NCBI RefSeq assembly: GCF_037969725.1
Contig: NZ_CP150203.1
Coordinates: 5,348,001 to 5,412,000 of the forward strand
Source: Paenibacillus sp. FSL W8-0426
Lineage (GTDB): Bacteria; Bacillota; Bacilli; Paenibacillales; Paenibacillaceae
Reading direction: 5' to 3'
Length of the DNA: 64,000 bases
Shown here: in pieces, positions 8,890 to 16,961 of the stretch
How positions within the stretch are numbered: position 1 is the stretch's first letter
Layout of the letters: every line of letters begins with the position of its first letter
Made by a program: the position numbers and the translations under genes
Notes under the pieces: model-generated
What the model was told of the DNA's origin: nothing
The model's input: the letters and a program-made list of their open reading frames with translations, nothing else
Database searches by the model: none

Positions 8890-9843
8890 TCAGTAGACGC
8901 CTTCCTCCCCGAATTTTTTGGCGAGCCTGTTGGCACCGAGCACCAGCGCCAGTCCGACGACCGATTTAAAGAGACCTACCGCGGCGCTATAGCTGTATTG
9001 GGCCTGGGTGAGACCTTTCGTATACACGTAGGTATCGAAGACTTCGCCCACGTCCCGGTTGGTTGGCGTCAGCATCAGGAAGATCTGTTCAAAGCCCGTG
9101 TCCAGGAAATTGCCCAGACGGAGAATGAGCAAAATGATGATGGTGCTGCGGATGGCCGGCAGCGTAATGTGCCAAGTCTGGCGCCAGCGGTTGGCTCCGT
9201 CGATGCGGGCAGCTTCATAGAGCTGCGTATCCACGCCGGACAGCGCCGCAAGGAATATGATCGTGCCCCAGCCGACCTCTTTCCATATGGATTGTCCCAC
9301 GATCATCGAACGGAACCAGCCCGGTTCCAGCAGGAAGGCGATTTTCTGCCCCGTCAGGCTGTAAAGCATCTCGTTGATGGCCCCGCCTTCGGTCGTGAAC
9401 AACATGTAGAATACGCCGACAACGACAACCCAGGAGACGAAATGCGGCACGTATACCAGCGTCTGCACGAACCGTTTGAAGCGCTCCCGCCTAACTTCAT
9501 TCAACATGAGCGCAAGCACGATCGGCAGCGGAAAGAAAAAGATCAGGTTATAAATCGCAAGCAAAAACGTATTGCGGAAAAGCATCCAGAATTGAGGTTC
9601 CCCGAAAAAACGCTGGAAGTGCTTGAACCCGACCCAGTCGCTGCCGAAGATGCCTTTGTATGGCGTATAATCCTGAAACGCCATCGTGATGCCATACATG
9701 GGTATGTATTTGAAAATAATGAAGTAAAGCACGCCGGGCAGCAGCATGATGTACAGCCACCGGTTTTTGATGATTTCCCTCCACAACAAGGTTTTGTCAC
9801 TGCGGGCAGCGGGCTTTGTCCGGGCCGCCGTTTCGGCTTTCAT
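8890..9843 (-). CDS. ABC transporter permease, carbohydrate type (LplB/YteP-like)
   Basis: First gene of the ABC block, 317 aa. A basic cytosolic N-terminus (about 30 aa) is followed by six membrane segments. The EAA motif YEAARIDGANRW lies near residue 220. The family is LplB/YteP, which partners the YtcP-type permease in importers of complex sugars and works with a shared ATPase. GGGGAGG precedes the ATG by 8 nt. A consensus cre lies 20-33 nt upstream of the start, so transcription is probably CcpA-repressed; activation is likely by the AraC-type sensor encoded just upstream. Confidence 0.92.
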   Translation of the reverse strand: MKAETAARTKPAARSDKTLLWREIIKNRWLYIMLLPGVLYFIIFKYIPMYGITMAFQDYTPYKGIFGSDWVGFKHFQRFFGEPQFWMLFRNTFLLAIYNLIFFFPLPIVLALMLNEVRRERFKRFVQTLVYVPHFVSWVVVVGVFYMLFTTEGGAINEMLYSLTGQKIAFLLEPGWFRSMIVGQSIWKEVGWGTIIFLAALSGVDTQLYEAARIDGANRWRQTWHITLPAIRSTIIILLILRLGNFLDTGFEQIFLMLTPTNRDVGEVFDTYVYTKGLTQAQYSYSAAVGLFKSVVGLALVLGANRLAKKFGEEGVY

Positions 9844-9862
9844 AGTGTCTTCCTCCCCACTT

Positions 9863-9876
9863 TGGAAACGATTACA
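9863..9876 (+). promoter_or_regulatory. cre site (CcpA operator) at the head of the ABC/GH105 operon
   Basis: TGGAAACGATTACA matches the cre consensus at every position. It lies between the regulator terminator and the first permease gene, only about 20 nt before its start codon, so it would act at or just after the transcription start. Apart from this, the 394-bp gap 9844-10237 holds the terminator at 10108-10145; I could not fix a -10/-35 pair. Confidence 0.7.
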
Positions 9877-10107
9877 TTTATCACTTCCTGAAATTCATGT
9901 TCTCATTGTCGGGGATAAACGGGTAACTGGCTATCATCTTGTTTTAGCTTCTTGTTTTTCCTTATGCAGCAAGGGTTTGCATCGTTTTCGGCAATGACGT
10001 TTCCAAGCGGGATGGACCGTTTTTAACCTGCATCCTCCGACCTTAACCGGCCGGGAATCATGCTGGGGAGCGGCTTGCTGCATGCTGTTATGGGGACGGA
10101 ATCACCG

Positions 10108-10145
10108 AAAAAAGCCTGCCCGCCATGGCAGGCGTAGCAGGCTTT
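10108..10145 (-). terminator. Terminator of the AraC-type sensor gene
   Basis: Stem arms AAAGCCTGC and GCAGGCTTT with an inner hairpin, followed on the minus strand by a T6 tract. It lies about 90 bp past the regulator stop and separates it from the ABC operon. Confidence 0.75.
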
Positions 10146-10237
10146 ATATTCGTTGCAAGGACAAGCCCATTCAGGAGACAACCAGACAGGACTCCGGCAA
10201 TTTCCGCGAAATCCCCAGCCGGCTTCCCGACGCAGGG

Positions 10238-12577
10238 TCATCTCTGCTGCTCGCGGTATTTCCCCGGCGTGGTTCCCGTAATTTTGCGAAACGTGCGGAT
10301 AAACGCCGTCGGATTCGTATAATTCAACTTTTCCGCGATTTCCGAAATTTTCAGGTTGGTCGTCTGCAGCCACGTTTTGGCTTTTTCCATGCGGTATTCG
10401 GCAAGGTATTCGGTAAAATTCACGCCGGCTTCCTTCTTGAACACACGGCTCAAATATACCGGATGAAAATTCAGCTCTTCGGCGCATACCTCAAGCGACA
10501 ACTCACGATCGTACCGTTCCTCGATCAACCGGATCATGCGATGGGCAATGTTCATGTATTGCGATTCTTCCCGTTCATGGCAAAAGCGGATCACAGGCTC
10601 GAACAGACGGCGGCGGAACCAACCCGTCATTTCGTCCAGCGTGGATAACTTCAATAACCGTGACATCGATGCTTTCTCGCCGAGCACCTCGGCCACGTCT
10701 CCTCCCTGCTCCTGAACGAGCTGATACACCCTGGACAGCAGCTGCACCATAATGACGGGATATTCGCTGAAATGCAGCTTTTTGTCTGCGAGCAAAGCCA
10801 AATATTGCGCAAAGTATTCGTCGGTCTTGTCCTGATCCCCTTGCTTCAATGCGGAAGCCAACTGATCTTCGATCATGCGCAGCTGGGTATAGAGCGCCGC
10901 TTCGGTCCGACCTCGCGGCTGAATATCCTCATAATGCAAAATAATGCGGCTGCCCAGGCTTACCCTTCCGCGCAGGGCCTCTCGACTCTCATGGTAAGCC
11001 TGCGGCGTATCCCCGATCGCGGTATAGGCACGGCTGATGCCGATGCTCACCGGCAATTGCAGATAGGTCACGACCCGCTCCCTTATGCCCTCTGCCTGCT
11101 GATGCATCCATGCTTTCAGCTGAGCCTCGTCCTCCAGCTTGGAGGCCAACACCGTCACCTGCGCATCATCGATCATGATCGGCGTAAATCGCATCTCGGG
11201 AGGCAGCAGCTCCTCAACCATGTTGGTCACGGCAAACAACAGCAAATCCCGATCCTGCTCTTCATACCTGGTCCCTTCCATCGTATCGATCTGCAGCGTC
11301 AACACGCCCAGCCTGGACCAATCTGTGGGAAAATCATACCGTTGCCCCTGATATCTGAAATCCTCCTCGGATATTTTGCCGGTTAACAGCTTCGTCATAA
11401 AAAATTCCTGCAAATGCACGTGCTGCCCCTTCATTTGCTCTCGCAACGTTTTCTCCGAGCTGAACAGGGTTTGCAGCTGTTCCTCAATGTACCCGAATTC
11501 ATCCTGCCTGCGATTCGCCTGCGCCGAAGGGGAATCCAGGCCTTTGGTAAATTGCAGCAGCCTTGAAATGGGCGAGTACATCCGCCGACTGCCATACACG
11601 GCAACCAGGCCGGTAACACACAACATGACCAAGGTCGCCACGCCCGTAACGATCGCGATTTTTCGCGATTGGGCGGTAATTTGGTCGAGGGATACCACCG
11701 ATACGTACAACCAGCCGTTTAACGGTGATTGTCTGTAACTGACAGCCATCGGCTTGCCTCCCACCTCTGCATTGAAAAAGCCCTCGGTCTCGCCGGCCAA
11801 CCGAATCTTTTGATCGATTTCACGGTTCAGGAGCTCATATTTCTCTCCTTGCTCCACATCGTCCAGAAAGAAATGGCGCTCCTTGTCCAGCACGTACATA
11901 TCGCCGGAGTTGGGATTGCGGCTCAAGAACGCACCCAGTTCCGCATCGGCGATGTCGATGACCAAGAACCCCTTGGGCTTGACATTGCCCGGCACCATCG
12001 GAATTTTGAATACCATGCTAACCACGTTATCCGAAGAGATCAGGCTTGGCGGGGAGACGTCTTGCCCGGTTTCGTTCATTCCTGCGGATACCGGCACGCT
12101 CTCCTTGGCCGAATGCACATTCCGCGTGACCCAAAAAAGACTGTTCGTATATGTCAAATAAGAATCGACGCGGTCGCGTATGCTGAAATCGTCCACTTTG
12201 CCAAAAGAACGCATGGAGACAACCCAGTCTTGTTCCAGATTGACCAAATAAGCCTGATCAATGCTTGTAACCGCTTGCAGGTTGTTGAACCCGGATGTGA
12301 GATCCCTGATTTCCTCAAATTCGCTGCTGTCGAGCGGCTGTTTCATCGCTTGAAGCACCAGCGGAGAATTCACGTATTGGATGGAGGACAACTGAAGGCT
12401 ACTCAACACCTGCTCCATTCTCATCTGGGTCTGGTGCAAAATTTGCAGATTGCTCTCACGCACTTTCTGTTCAATGTCTTGGGAAGCAATGGAATAGGAC
12501 ACCGAACCGATCACGATCACCGGAAGAGCCCCAAGAATCATCGTAAAGCACAGCAATCGCAGCAAATATTTGGGCAA
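10238..12577 (-). CDS. Membrane-bound AraC-family regulator with extracellular sensor domain (YtdP/YesS-like)
   Basis: One-component transmembrane regulator of about 779 aa. A membrane segment near residues 8-28 and a second near 285-308 flank an extracellular Cache-like domain. A cytosolic linker (HAMP-like region, then a middle domain) leads to a C-terminal AraC double helix-turn-helix (last 110 aa, ending TFRKITGTTPGKYREQ). Proteins of this type regulate pectin/rhamnogalacturonan ABC operons such as yesOPQ and ytcQ, matching its position just upstream. The best start is TTG 12577, 9 nt after AAGGAGG; the first TTG at 12586 directly abuts the RBS. A cre-like site overlaps the leader. Confidence 0.9.
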   Translation of the reverse strand: MPKYLLRLLCFTMILGALPVIVIGSVSYSIASQDIEQKVRESNLQILHQTQMRMEQVLSSLQLSSIQYVNSPLVLQAMKQPLDSSEFEEIRDLTSGFNNLQAVTSIDQAYLVNLEQDWVVSMRSFGKVDDFSIRDRVDSYLTYTNSLFWVTRNVHSAKESVPVSAGMNETGQDVSPPSLISSDNVVSMVFKIPMVPGNVKPKGFLVIDIADAELGAFLSRNPNSGDMYVLDKERHFFLDDVEQGEKYELLNREIDQKIRLAGETEGFFNAEVGGKPMAVSYRQSPLNGWLYVSVVSLDQITAQSRKIAIVTGVATLVMLCVTGLVAVYGSRRMYSPISRLLQFTKGLDSPSAQANRRQDEFGYIEEQLQTLFSSEKTLREQMKGQHVHLQEFFMTKLLTGKISEEDFRYQGQRYDFPTDWSRLGVLTLQIDTMEGTRYEEQDRDLLLFAVTNMVEELLPPEMRFTPIMIDDAQVTVLASKLEDEAQLKAWMHQQAEGIRERVVTYLQLPVSIGISRAYTAIGDTPQAYHESREALRGRVSLGSRIILHYEDIQPRGRTEAALYTQLRMIEDQLASALKQGDQDKTDEYFAQYLALLADKKLHFSEYPVIMVQLLSRVYQLVQEQGGDVAEVLGEKASMSRLLKLSTLDEMTGWFRRRLFEPVIRFCHEREESQYMNIAHRMIRLIEERYDRELSLEVCAEELNFHPVYLSRVFKKEAGVNFTEYLAEYRMEKAKTWLQTTNLKISEIAEKLNYTNPTAFIRTFRKITGTTPGKYREQQR

Positions 12578-12597
12578 GTAGAGCAACCTCCTTTGTA

Positions 12598-12611
12598 TAA
12601 TATCGCTTTCA
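12598..12611 (-). promoter_or_regulatory. cre-like site upstream of the AraC-type sensor gene
   Basis: Minus strand TGAAAGCGATATTA matches 13 of 14 cre positions. It lies just upstream of the AAGGAGG of the regulator gene, so the regulator itself may be under carbon catabolite repression. Confidence 0.45.
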
Positions 12612-12678
12612 TTGGATTAATTTACTATTGTTATTTTAAAACCCATCGTTATTCAAGTCCACTATTTCTTATTCATTG

Positions 12679-12708
12679 TTGACTTCAGAGCACTTTCCAG
12701 TTTATAGT
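12679..12708 (+). promoter_or_regulatory. SigA promoter of the MutS2-paralog leader
   Basis: TTGACT (12679-12684), 18-bp spacer, TATAGT (12703-12708). It points to a start near 12715, just before the short reading frame at 12743. Confidence 0.65.
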
Positions 12709-12728
12709 GTAAGCATATCCTCAATCGT

Positions 12729-12766
12729 AAGGAGAGATTTTGATGTCGGTGAGCGTTCTTAACTAA
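12729..12766 (+). CDS. Short upstream reading frame (leader peptide MSVSVLN) with strong RBS
   Basis: AAGGAGAG at 12729-12736 is followed after 6 nt by ATG 12743 and seven codons ending TAA 12764-12766. The last four codons (12755-12766, GTT CTT AAC TAA) are the 5' arm of a 12-bp perfect inverted repeat with 12855-12866, so translation or stalling of this frame would directly change RNA folding. This is typical of leader peptides in attenuators for drug- or stress-induced genes. Coordinates include the ribosome binding site. Translation itself is inferred. Confidence 0.6.
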
Positions 12767-12944
12767 TTAGCTTCATATTCAGGATTATGGCCTTGCACTT
12801 GTGCATATGCCCAAATGGCGTATGTTTGTTTCTTGCTGCGCCAGAACCCTGTACTTAGTTAAGAACAGCGGATATCAACCATCATCTTCGGGATTGTTAT
12901 GGGACCGGATCCAATGCCGCGCTGTTGTTCAGTGCGGTTTTTTT
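12755..12944 (+). promoter_or_regulatory. Transcription attenuator: alternative stems plus intrinsic terminator ahead of MutS2 paralog
   Basis: Four segments can be read. Strand 1 is 12755-12766, inside the leader frame. Strand 2 is 12855-12870. Strand 3 is 12916-12926, the 5' arm of the terminator. Strand 4 is 12930-12938. Strands 1 and 2 pair perfectly for 12 bp, enclosing hairpins such as 12803-12825. Strand 2 can instead pair AACAGCG (12864-12870) with CGCTGTT (12920-12926), which would break the terminator. Strands 3 and 4 form a 9-bp stem with a 5-base loop followed by seven T. A ribosome paused on the leader would mask strand 1 and favour read-through. The sequence complementarity is direct; the mechanism is inferred. 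Confidence 0.65.
12916..12944 (+). terminator. First leader terminator (attenuator terminator)
   Basis: Stem 12916-12924 with 12930-12938 (two G-U pairs), loop TTGTT, then T7. It lies about 280 bp before the downstream coding start. Confidence 0.75.
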
Positions 12945-13104
12945 GTGTCAGAAAGGTGTGCAGCTTCCGTGCAGCTTCTTTCTGGCCGTTCAAGAAAAAC
13001 TCCGCGAAACGCGGCCTCTCTTTTGTGTATGCATCTTCAGCATGCTTCACAATTGACGTTTTTCTTGTTTGGGTCCGGTTGCCCTTCTTTCCCGTACAGT
13101 ATGC

Positions 13105-13143
13105 GGGCGGAGAATGACGTATGTTCATTCTTCGCCCTTTTTT
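13105..13143 (+). terminator. Second leader terminator, just before the MutS2-paralog gene
   Basis: 13-bp stem (GGGCGGAGAATGA with its complement, one G-U pair), 7-base loop and T6, ending 78 bp before the start codon. It is stronger than the first. It could be a second regulated barrier, since no promoter is evident between it and the gene. Confidence 0.75.
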
Positions 13144-13221
13144 GCGTTTCCGGGCCAAACCTTGCACCGTGATGCGAAAACGAGAGAGGATACCAAATCT
13201 ATACTGAGGAGAGATTCCCTT

Positions 13222-15348
13222 ATGAAAGAACAAACGCTGCAGCGTCTTGATTATCATCGAATTCAACAGCTCGTTTCCGGCTGTGCCCTGTCCTATCTCG
13301 GCAGAAAGCACGCCCAGGACATGAAACCGATCGCCGATGCCCGCATGATCCAAATACGACTTGGGGAGGCAGACGAAGCCGTTGCCTTGATCCGTTACGG
13401 AGCAAGTGTGCCCATCCCTTCACTCGATGGCATGGAGACCATCATGAATTTGCTTGGTACCGGATATTTGTTCAACGAACAGGATTTCGGTCATCTGGCC
13501 CAGTTTCTGCGAAGCTGCGCCCAACTGATGAAATACATGGAGGGCAAAGCGGGGGTTGCGCCTACGGTCAGCCGTTATGCGGCCTCCATGATGCAAATGG
13601 AGCAGCTGCTGGGCGAGATTGAACGCTCCATCCACGCCGGGCGCATCCAGGACCATGCCAGCAAGGAACTGGCCCGCATCCGCAAAAAAATGGCTGTCAG
13701 CAGCGAACGCATGAAACGAAAGCTGGACGCGCTGGTAAGCAAACACCGCTCGATCATGCAGGAGCATGTCATCAGCCAACGGAACGGCAGGGCAGTGCTG
13801 CCGATCAAAAAGGAGTTCCGCAAACAGGTGAAGGGCAGCGTGCTGGATGAGTCCGGCAGCGGCCAAACCGTTTACATCGAACCTGCCGAGCTGGTCGGGC
13901 TGCAAATGGAGCTGTCTTCGCTTCAGGCGGAAGAATCGCGGGAAGAGATGAAAATATTGGGCGACCTGACCGCGCTGGCCGAATCCTACAGCCACGAGAT
14001 CAAGCTTAACGTGGATACGGTAGGCATACTGGATTTTCTGTTTGCCAAAGCCAAATTTGCCGCAAGCGTGGACGGCGTAGTCGTGCGAGTCAATACTGAG
14101 GGGCGCACCCGTTTGCTGCAGGCAAGACATCCGTTAATGGGCAAATCCATGGTTCCGCTGGATTTCTCCATCGGGGACAGTTACTCGTCGCTGATCATCA
14201 CCGGTCCGAACACGGGCGGCAAAACGGTCGCGCTCAAAACGCTCGGCTTGCTTACGCTCATGATGCAGTCGGGTCTGCTCGTCCCTGTTGCGGAAGGCAG
14301 CGAGATGGCCGTCTTTGAAGAGATGGCGGTAGATATTGGAGACGGACAAAGCATGGAACAGGCGCTCAGCACCTTCTCCGCCCACATTCGGAACATGATC
14401 GGCATTCTGGAGCAAGCCGGCCCATCCACGCTGGTATTGATCGATGAGATGGCTTCCGGTACGGATCCCGGCGAAGGCGTCGGGTTGTCCATTGCCATGC
14501 TTGAAGAGCTTCACCGCCGGGGAGCCACCGTTGTGGCAACGACCCACTTCGGCGAGATCAAACATTTCGCTGCGGCGACGCCTGGATTCGAAAATGCGCG
14601 CATGGAATTCGATACCGTCTCCCTTCAGCCCCTTTACCGGCTGCGGATCGGAGAAGCGGGCGAAAGTTACGCCTACGCCATCGCGCAAAAGCTTGGCATG
14701 CCGGAACGCATCATCGAACGTTCCAAAGCGGTTTCTTCTCATGGAATAACGGAGAAAAAGGAACGACGAGATGTTTCTGAACAAGAAATGGATTCCATTC
14801 GCCCCCGTTCAGGAAGCCAACCAGGCGATCAGCGTTCCGTTCAGGAAGCACAACGTTTTTCTCAGCAGGGCTTGGGGCATCCGGACCCTCACGCCTCCGG
14901 GCAGACGTCCGCCTTCGCTCCAATCCCGGCGCGGTCTCAGACTGGAGCAGGGCCGCAGCATGCCAAGCGACCTTCGAAATGGGATGCCGCCGTTCCCGAG
15001 CGGACCAATGCACAGCCAGCCTCGGACTCGGATGAATCTGAATCCACTCACCGGACCAAAGCATTCAGAAAAGGCGACCGTGTATTCGCGGCCTATTTGA
15101 ACGAGACGGGCACAGTGTACGAAACGGAGGACAAACGCGGAAACATCGGTGTGTTGATGCGCGGAAACAAAATCAAAATCCACAAAAAACGGCTGACGCT
15201 GCACATCGCTGCGGAAGAGCTCTATCCCGATCTGGATCACTACGATCTCGACATCGTGCTGGATACCAAAGAGAACCGAAAAAAACGTAAACAGATGGCG
15301 AGAAAACACGTGGATGGATTGATCATCGAAACGCCTCCTGAACATTGA
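13222..15348 (+). CDS. MutS2-family ATPase lacking the Smr nuclease domain
   Basis: 708 aa. Residues 1-300 match the MutS2 core/lever region (MKEQTLQRLDYHRIQQLVSG start). Walker A TGPNTGGKT is near 328, the MutS signature DIGDGQSMEQALSTFSAHI near 375, Walker B LVLIDE near 405 and the TTHFGEIK switch near 440. A Pro/Gln/Ser-rich disordered linker (about 520-610) follows, then a small KOW-like domain (GDRVFAAYLNETGTVYE) and a basic tail. The LDLRG and HGxG motifs of the Smr endonuclease are absent. B. subtilis MutS2 acts on collided ribosomes, and this paralog may share ribosome binding (inference). The start at 13222 has AGGAGAG upstream; the longer open frame crosses a terminator. Its leader is an attenuator. 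Confidence 0.85.
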   Translation: MKEQTLQRLDYHRIQQLVSGCALSYLGRKHAQDMKPIADARMIQIRLGEADEAVALIRYGASVPIPSLDGMETIMNLLGTGYLFNEQDFGHLAQFLRSCAQLMKYMEGKAGVAPTVSRYAASMMQMEQLLGEIERSIHAGRIQDHASKELARIRKKMAVSSERMKRKLDALVSKHRSIMQEHVISQRNGRAVLPIKKEFRKQVKGSVLDESGSGQTVYIEPAELVGLQMELSSLQAEESREEMKILGDLTALAESYSHEIKLNVDTVGILDFLFAKAKFAASVDGVVVRVNTEGRTRLLQARHPLMGKSMVPLDFSIGDSYSSLIITGPNTGGKTVALKTLGLLTLMMQSGLLVPVAEGSEMAVFEEMAVDIGDGQSMEQALSTFSAHIRNMIGILEQAGPSTLVLIDEMASGTDPGEGVGLSIAMLEELHRRGATVVATTHFGEIKHFAAATPGFENARMEFDTVSLQPLYRLRIGEAGESYAYAIAQKLGMPERIIERSKAVSSHGITEKKERRDVSEQEMDSIRPRSGSQPGDQRSVQEAQRFSQQGLGHPDPHASGQTSAFAPIPARSQTGAGPQHAKRPSKWDAAVPERTNAQPASDSDESESTHRTKAFRKGDRVFAAYLNETGTVYETEDKRGNIGVLMRGNKIKIHKKRLTLHIAAEELYPDLDHYDLDIVLDTKENRKKRKQMARKHVDGLIIETPPEH

Positions 15349-15401
15349 AGCCGAAGCTGTTATACTGGGGAAAGGAACGCTATTAGAAAGAGGGGCTGCC
15401 C

Positions 15402-15641
15402 ATGAGTTTGGAATCGGGCTCCGTGCACGACAACCTGCGCATAGCCAATGCTTTGACCTGCCCGTTGTGCGGCGAAGCCAACGGATGCACGTACGCGGCA
15501 GGCCGGCCTCATGAGGAATGCTGGTGCAAGGCCGCCGAATTTCCGGAAGGCATTCTGGATCGCATTCCGCCCGCGCAGCGCAGGAAGTCCTGCATCTGTC
15601 AGCGGTGCGTCGAAGATTATACCAAGCGTGCCAACGCATGA
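15402..15641 (+). CDS. Cysteine-rich CWC family protein
   Basis: 79-aa protein with CPLCGEANGC near residue 20, ECWCK near 40 and CICQRC near 65, the pattern of the small CWC cysteine-rich family, which probably binds zinc. Function is unknown. AAAGAGGGG lies 6 nt before the ATG. It starts 53 bp after the MutS2-like gene on the same strand, with no terminator between, so it is probably co-transcribed and under the same leader. It ends about 80 bp before a strong bidirectional terminator. Confidence 0.8.
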   Translation: MSLESGSVHDNLRIANALTCPLCGEANGCTYAAGRPHEECWCKAAEFPEGILDRIPPAQRRKSCICQRCVEDYTKRANA

Positions 15642-15724
15642 ACGAAGCATATGCCCTTAGTCTGAATGTTTACTCGACAAGGGGAATCTCTCGCCAAGAG
15701 TGGTCTCGAAGAATTCAAGCATGA

Positions 15725-15772
15725 CAAAAGGAGCGAATCGCCCCGATCATCCGGGGTGGTTCGCTCCTTTTG
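15725..15772. terminator. Bidirectional terminator between the CWC gene and mtlD
   Basis: 20-bp nearly perfect stem (arms 15725-15744 and 15753-15772) with A-rich and T-rich edges on both sides. It serves the plus-strand MutS2/CWC transcript and the minus-strand mannitol operon. Confidence 0.85.
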
Positions 15773-15815
15773 GTTTGAAATGAACTGCTCCAAGCAGTCC
15801 TCTCTTGATTGAACG

Positions 15816-16961
15816 TTACATTTCAGAGTGGTACTTCACGGCCTGTTGCAGCACCGGATGGGATTCGTCCAGGGATGTCACCTGGCTCAGCGCAGCAGCA
15901 ACGCCTTTTTGGCGAATCAGGCCTTGAAGTTCGACGGCTTCCGGGTCCTCAGCCACGTCAAATTTGCAGGCCGCTGCCATACCCATGGCCAAATGCACGG
16001 TCTCCATTCCGTATTCGTAAGCCTGGGTAGCCGGGCGTACGAGCCGATCGTTCGGGGACAATTTGCGCAGCGGAGATCTTCCTACGCGCGAGACTTCGTC
16101 CGTAAGGTACGGATTGCGGAAACGATCCAATATTTTCGAAATATATTTCCCGTGTTCCTCGGCATCGAACCCAAACCGTTTCACAAGCACATTTCCCGTC
16201 TCCTGCAAAGCACCATGCACGATGGACCGGACCTTCTCGTCGGCAATGGCTTGCTGAATGGTGTCGTAACCGTAGACGTTGCCGATATAAGCCGCAACAC
16301 AATGTCCCGTGTTTACGGTGAACAGCTTGCGCTCGATGTACGGTTCCAGATCCTCCACATACATGACACCTTCAATCGGGTTGAACGCAGGAGACATCTG
16401 TGAACGATTCACGACCCATTCATAGAAAGGCTCTACCTGAACATGCAGCGGATCCTCATGATGCTGAATCGGAACGATCCGGTCCACAGCGGAATCCGGG
16501 AAGTAAACATATTGGTCTGCCAAGCGTCGGGTGGACTCCTCCAGCAGCGAATAGACATGGTCTTTCAGCTGCGTGCTGGCACCGATCGCATTCTCGCAAG
16601 CGATGATGTGCAGCGGTTCGATCGCTCCGCCTTTGCCCAGCCGCTTTTCGAGTCCTTTGGCAATACCCGGTGCAATATGTTTCAAAATGTTAACGCCAAC
16701 GGCAGTGGTGACAAGGTCCGCTTCCGCCACCGTTTCCGCAACGGTGTCCAGGTTGGTCCCGTCGATAGCATCAACATGGGTGACCGTTTCCGTGTCTTTG
16801 GATTCGTTCGCCAATTCCACCGTGTACTGTTTGCGCTGCTGCAGCGTGGACACAAGCCCTTGGTTCACGTCCGAAAAAACGACCTCATAGCCTGCACGGG
16901 AAAGGATCAGCCCGATAAAGCCCCGTCCAATGTTGCCTGCACCAAAATGTAATGCCTTCAT
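15816..16961 (-). CDS. mtlD: Mannitol-1-phosphate 5-dehydrogenase
   Basis: Oxidises mannitol-1-phosphate to fructose-6-phosphate with NAD+ in the cytoplasm. At 381 aa it has the family's usual length. The N-terminal Rossmann motif GAGNIGRGFIG is at residues 7-17, and a C-terminal mannitol dehydrogenase domain follows, with the NTGHCVAAYIG segment near 215. The start overlaps the mtlF stop by 4 bp (ATGA type), indicating translational coupling. It is the last gene of mtlA-mtlR-mtlF-mtlD and is followed by a bidirectional terminator. Confidence 0.97.
   Translation of the reverse strand: MKALHFGAGNIGRGFIGLILSRAGYEVVFSDVNQGLVSTLQQRKQYTVELANESKDTETVTHVDAIDGTNLDTVAETVAEADLVTTAVGVNILKHIAPGIAKGLEKRLGKGGAIEPLHIIACENAIGASTQLKDHVYSLLEESTRRLADQYVYFPDSAVDRIVPIQHHEDPLHVQVEPFYEWVVNRSQMSPAFNPIEGVMYVEDLEPYIERKLFTVNTGHCVAAYIGNVYGYDTIQQAIADEKVRSIVHGALQETGNVLVKRFGFDAEEHGKYISKILDRFRNPYLTDEVSRVGRSPLRKLSPNDRLVRPATQAYEYGMETVHLAMGMAAACKFDVAEDPEAVELQGLIRQKGVAAALSQVTSLDESHPVLQQAVKYHSEM

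Noticed and set aside
10023..10487. 154-codon minus-strand frame overlapping the AraC sensor 3' end
   Set aside because: Out of frame with the regulator and spans its terminator; a shadow frame.
12801..13172. Open frames over the MutS2 leader (12801-13172, 12899-13117, and minus 12859-13353)
   Set aside because: They run through both terminators, have no RBS and no recognisable protein features. The region is better read as structured leader RNA.
13069..13221. Upstream extension of the MutS2-like frame
   Set aside because: It crosses the terminator at 13105-13143 and lacks an RBS; ATG 13222 has AGGAGAG and the conserved MKEQTLQRL start.
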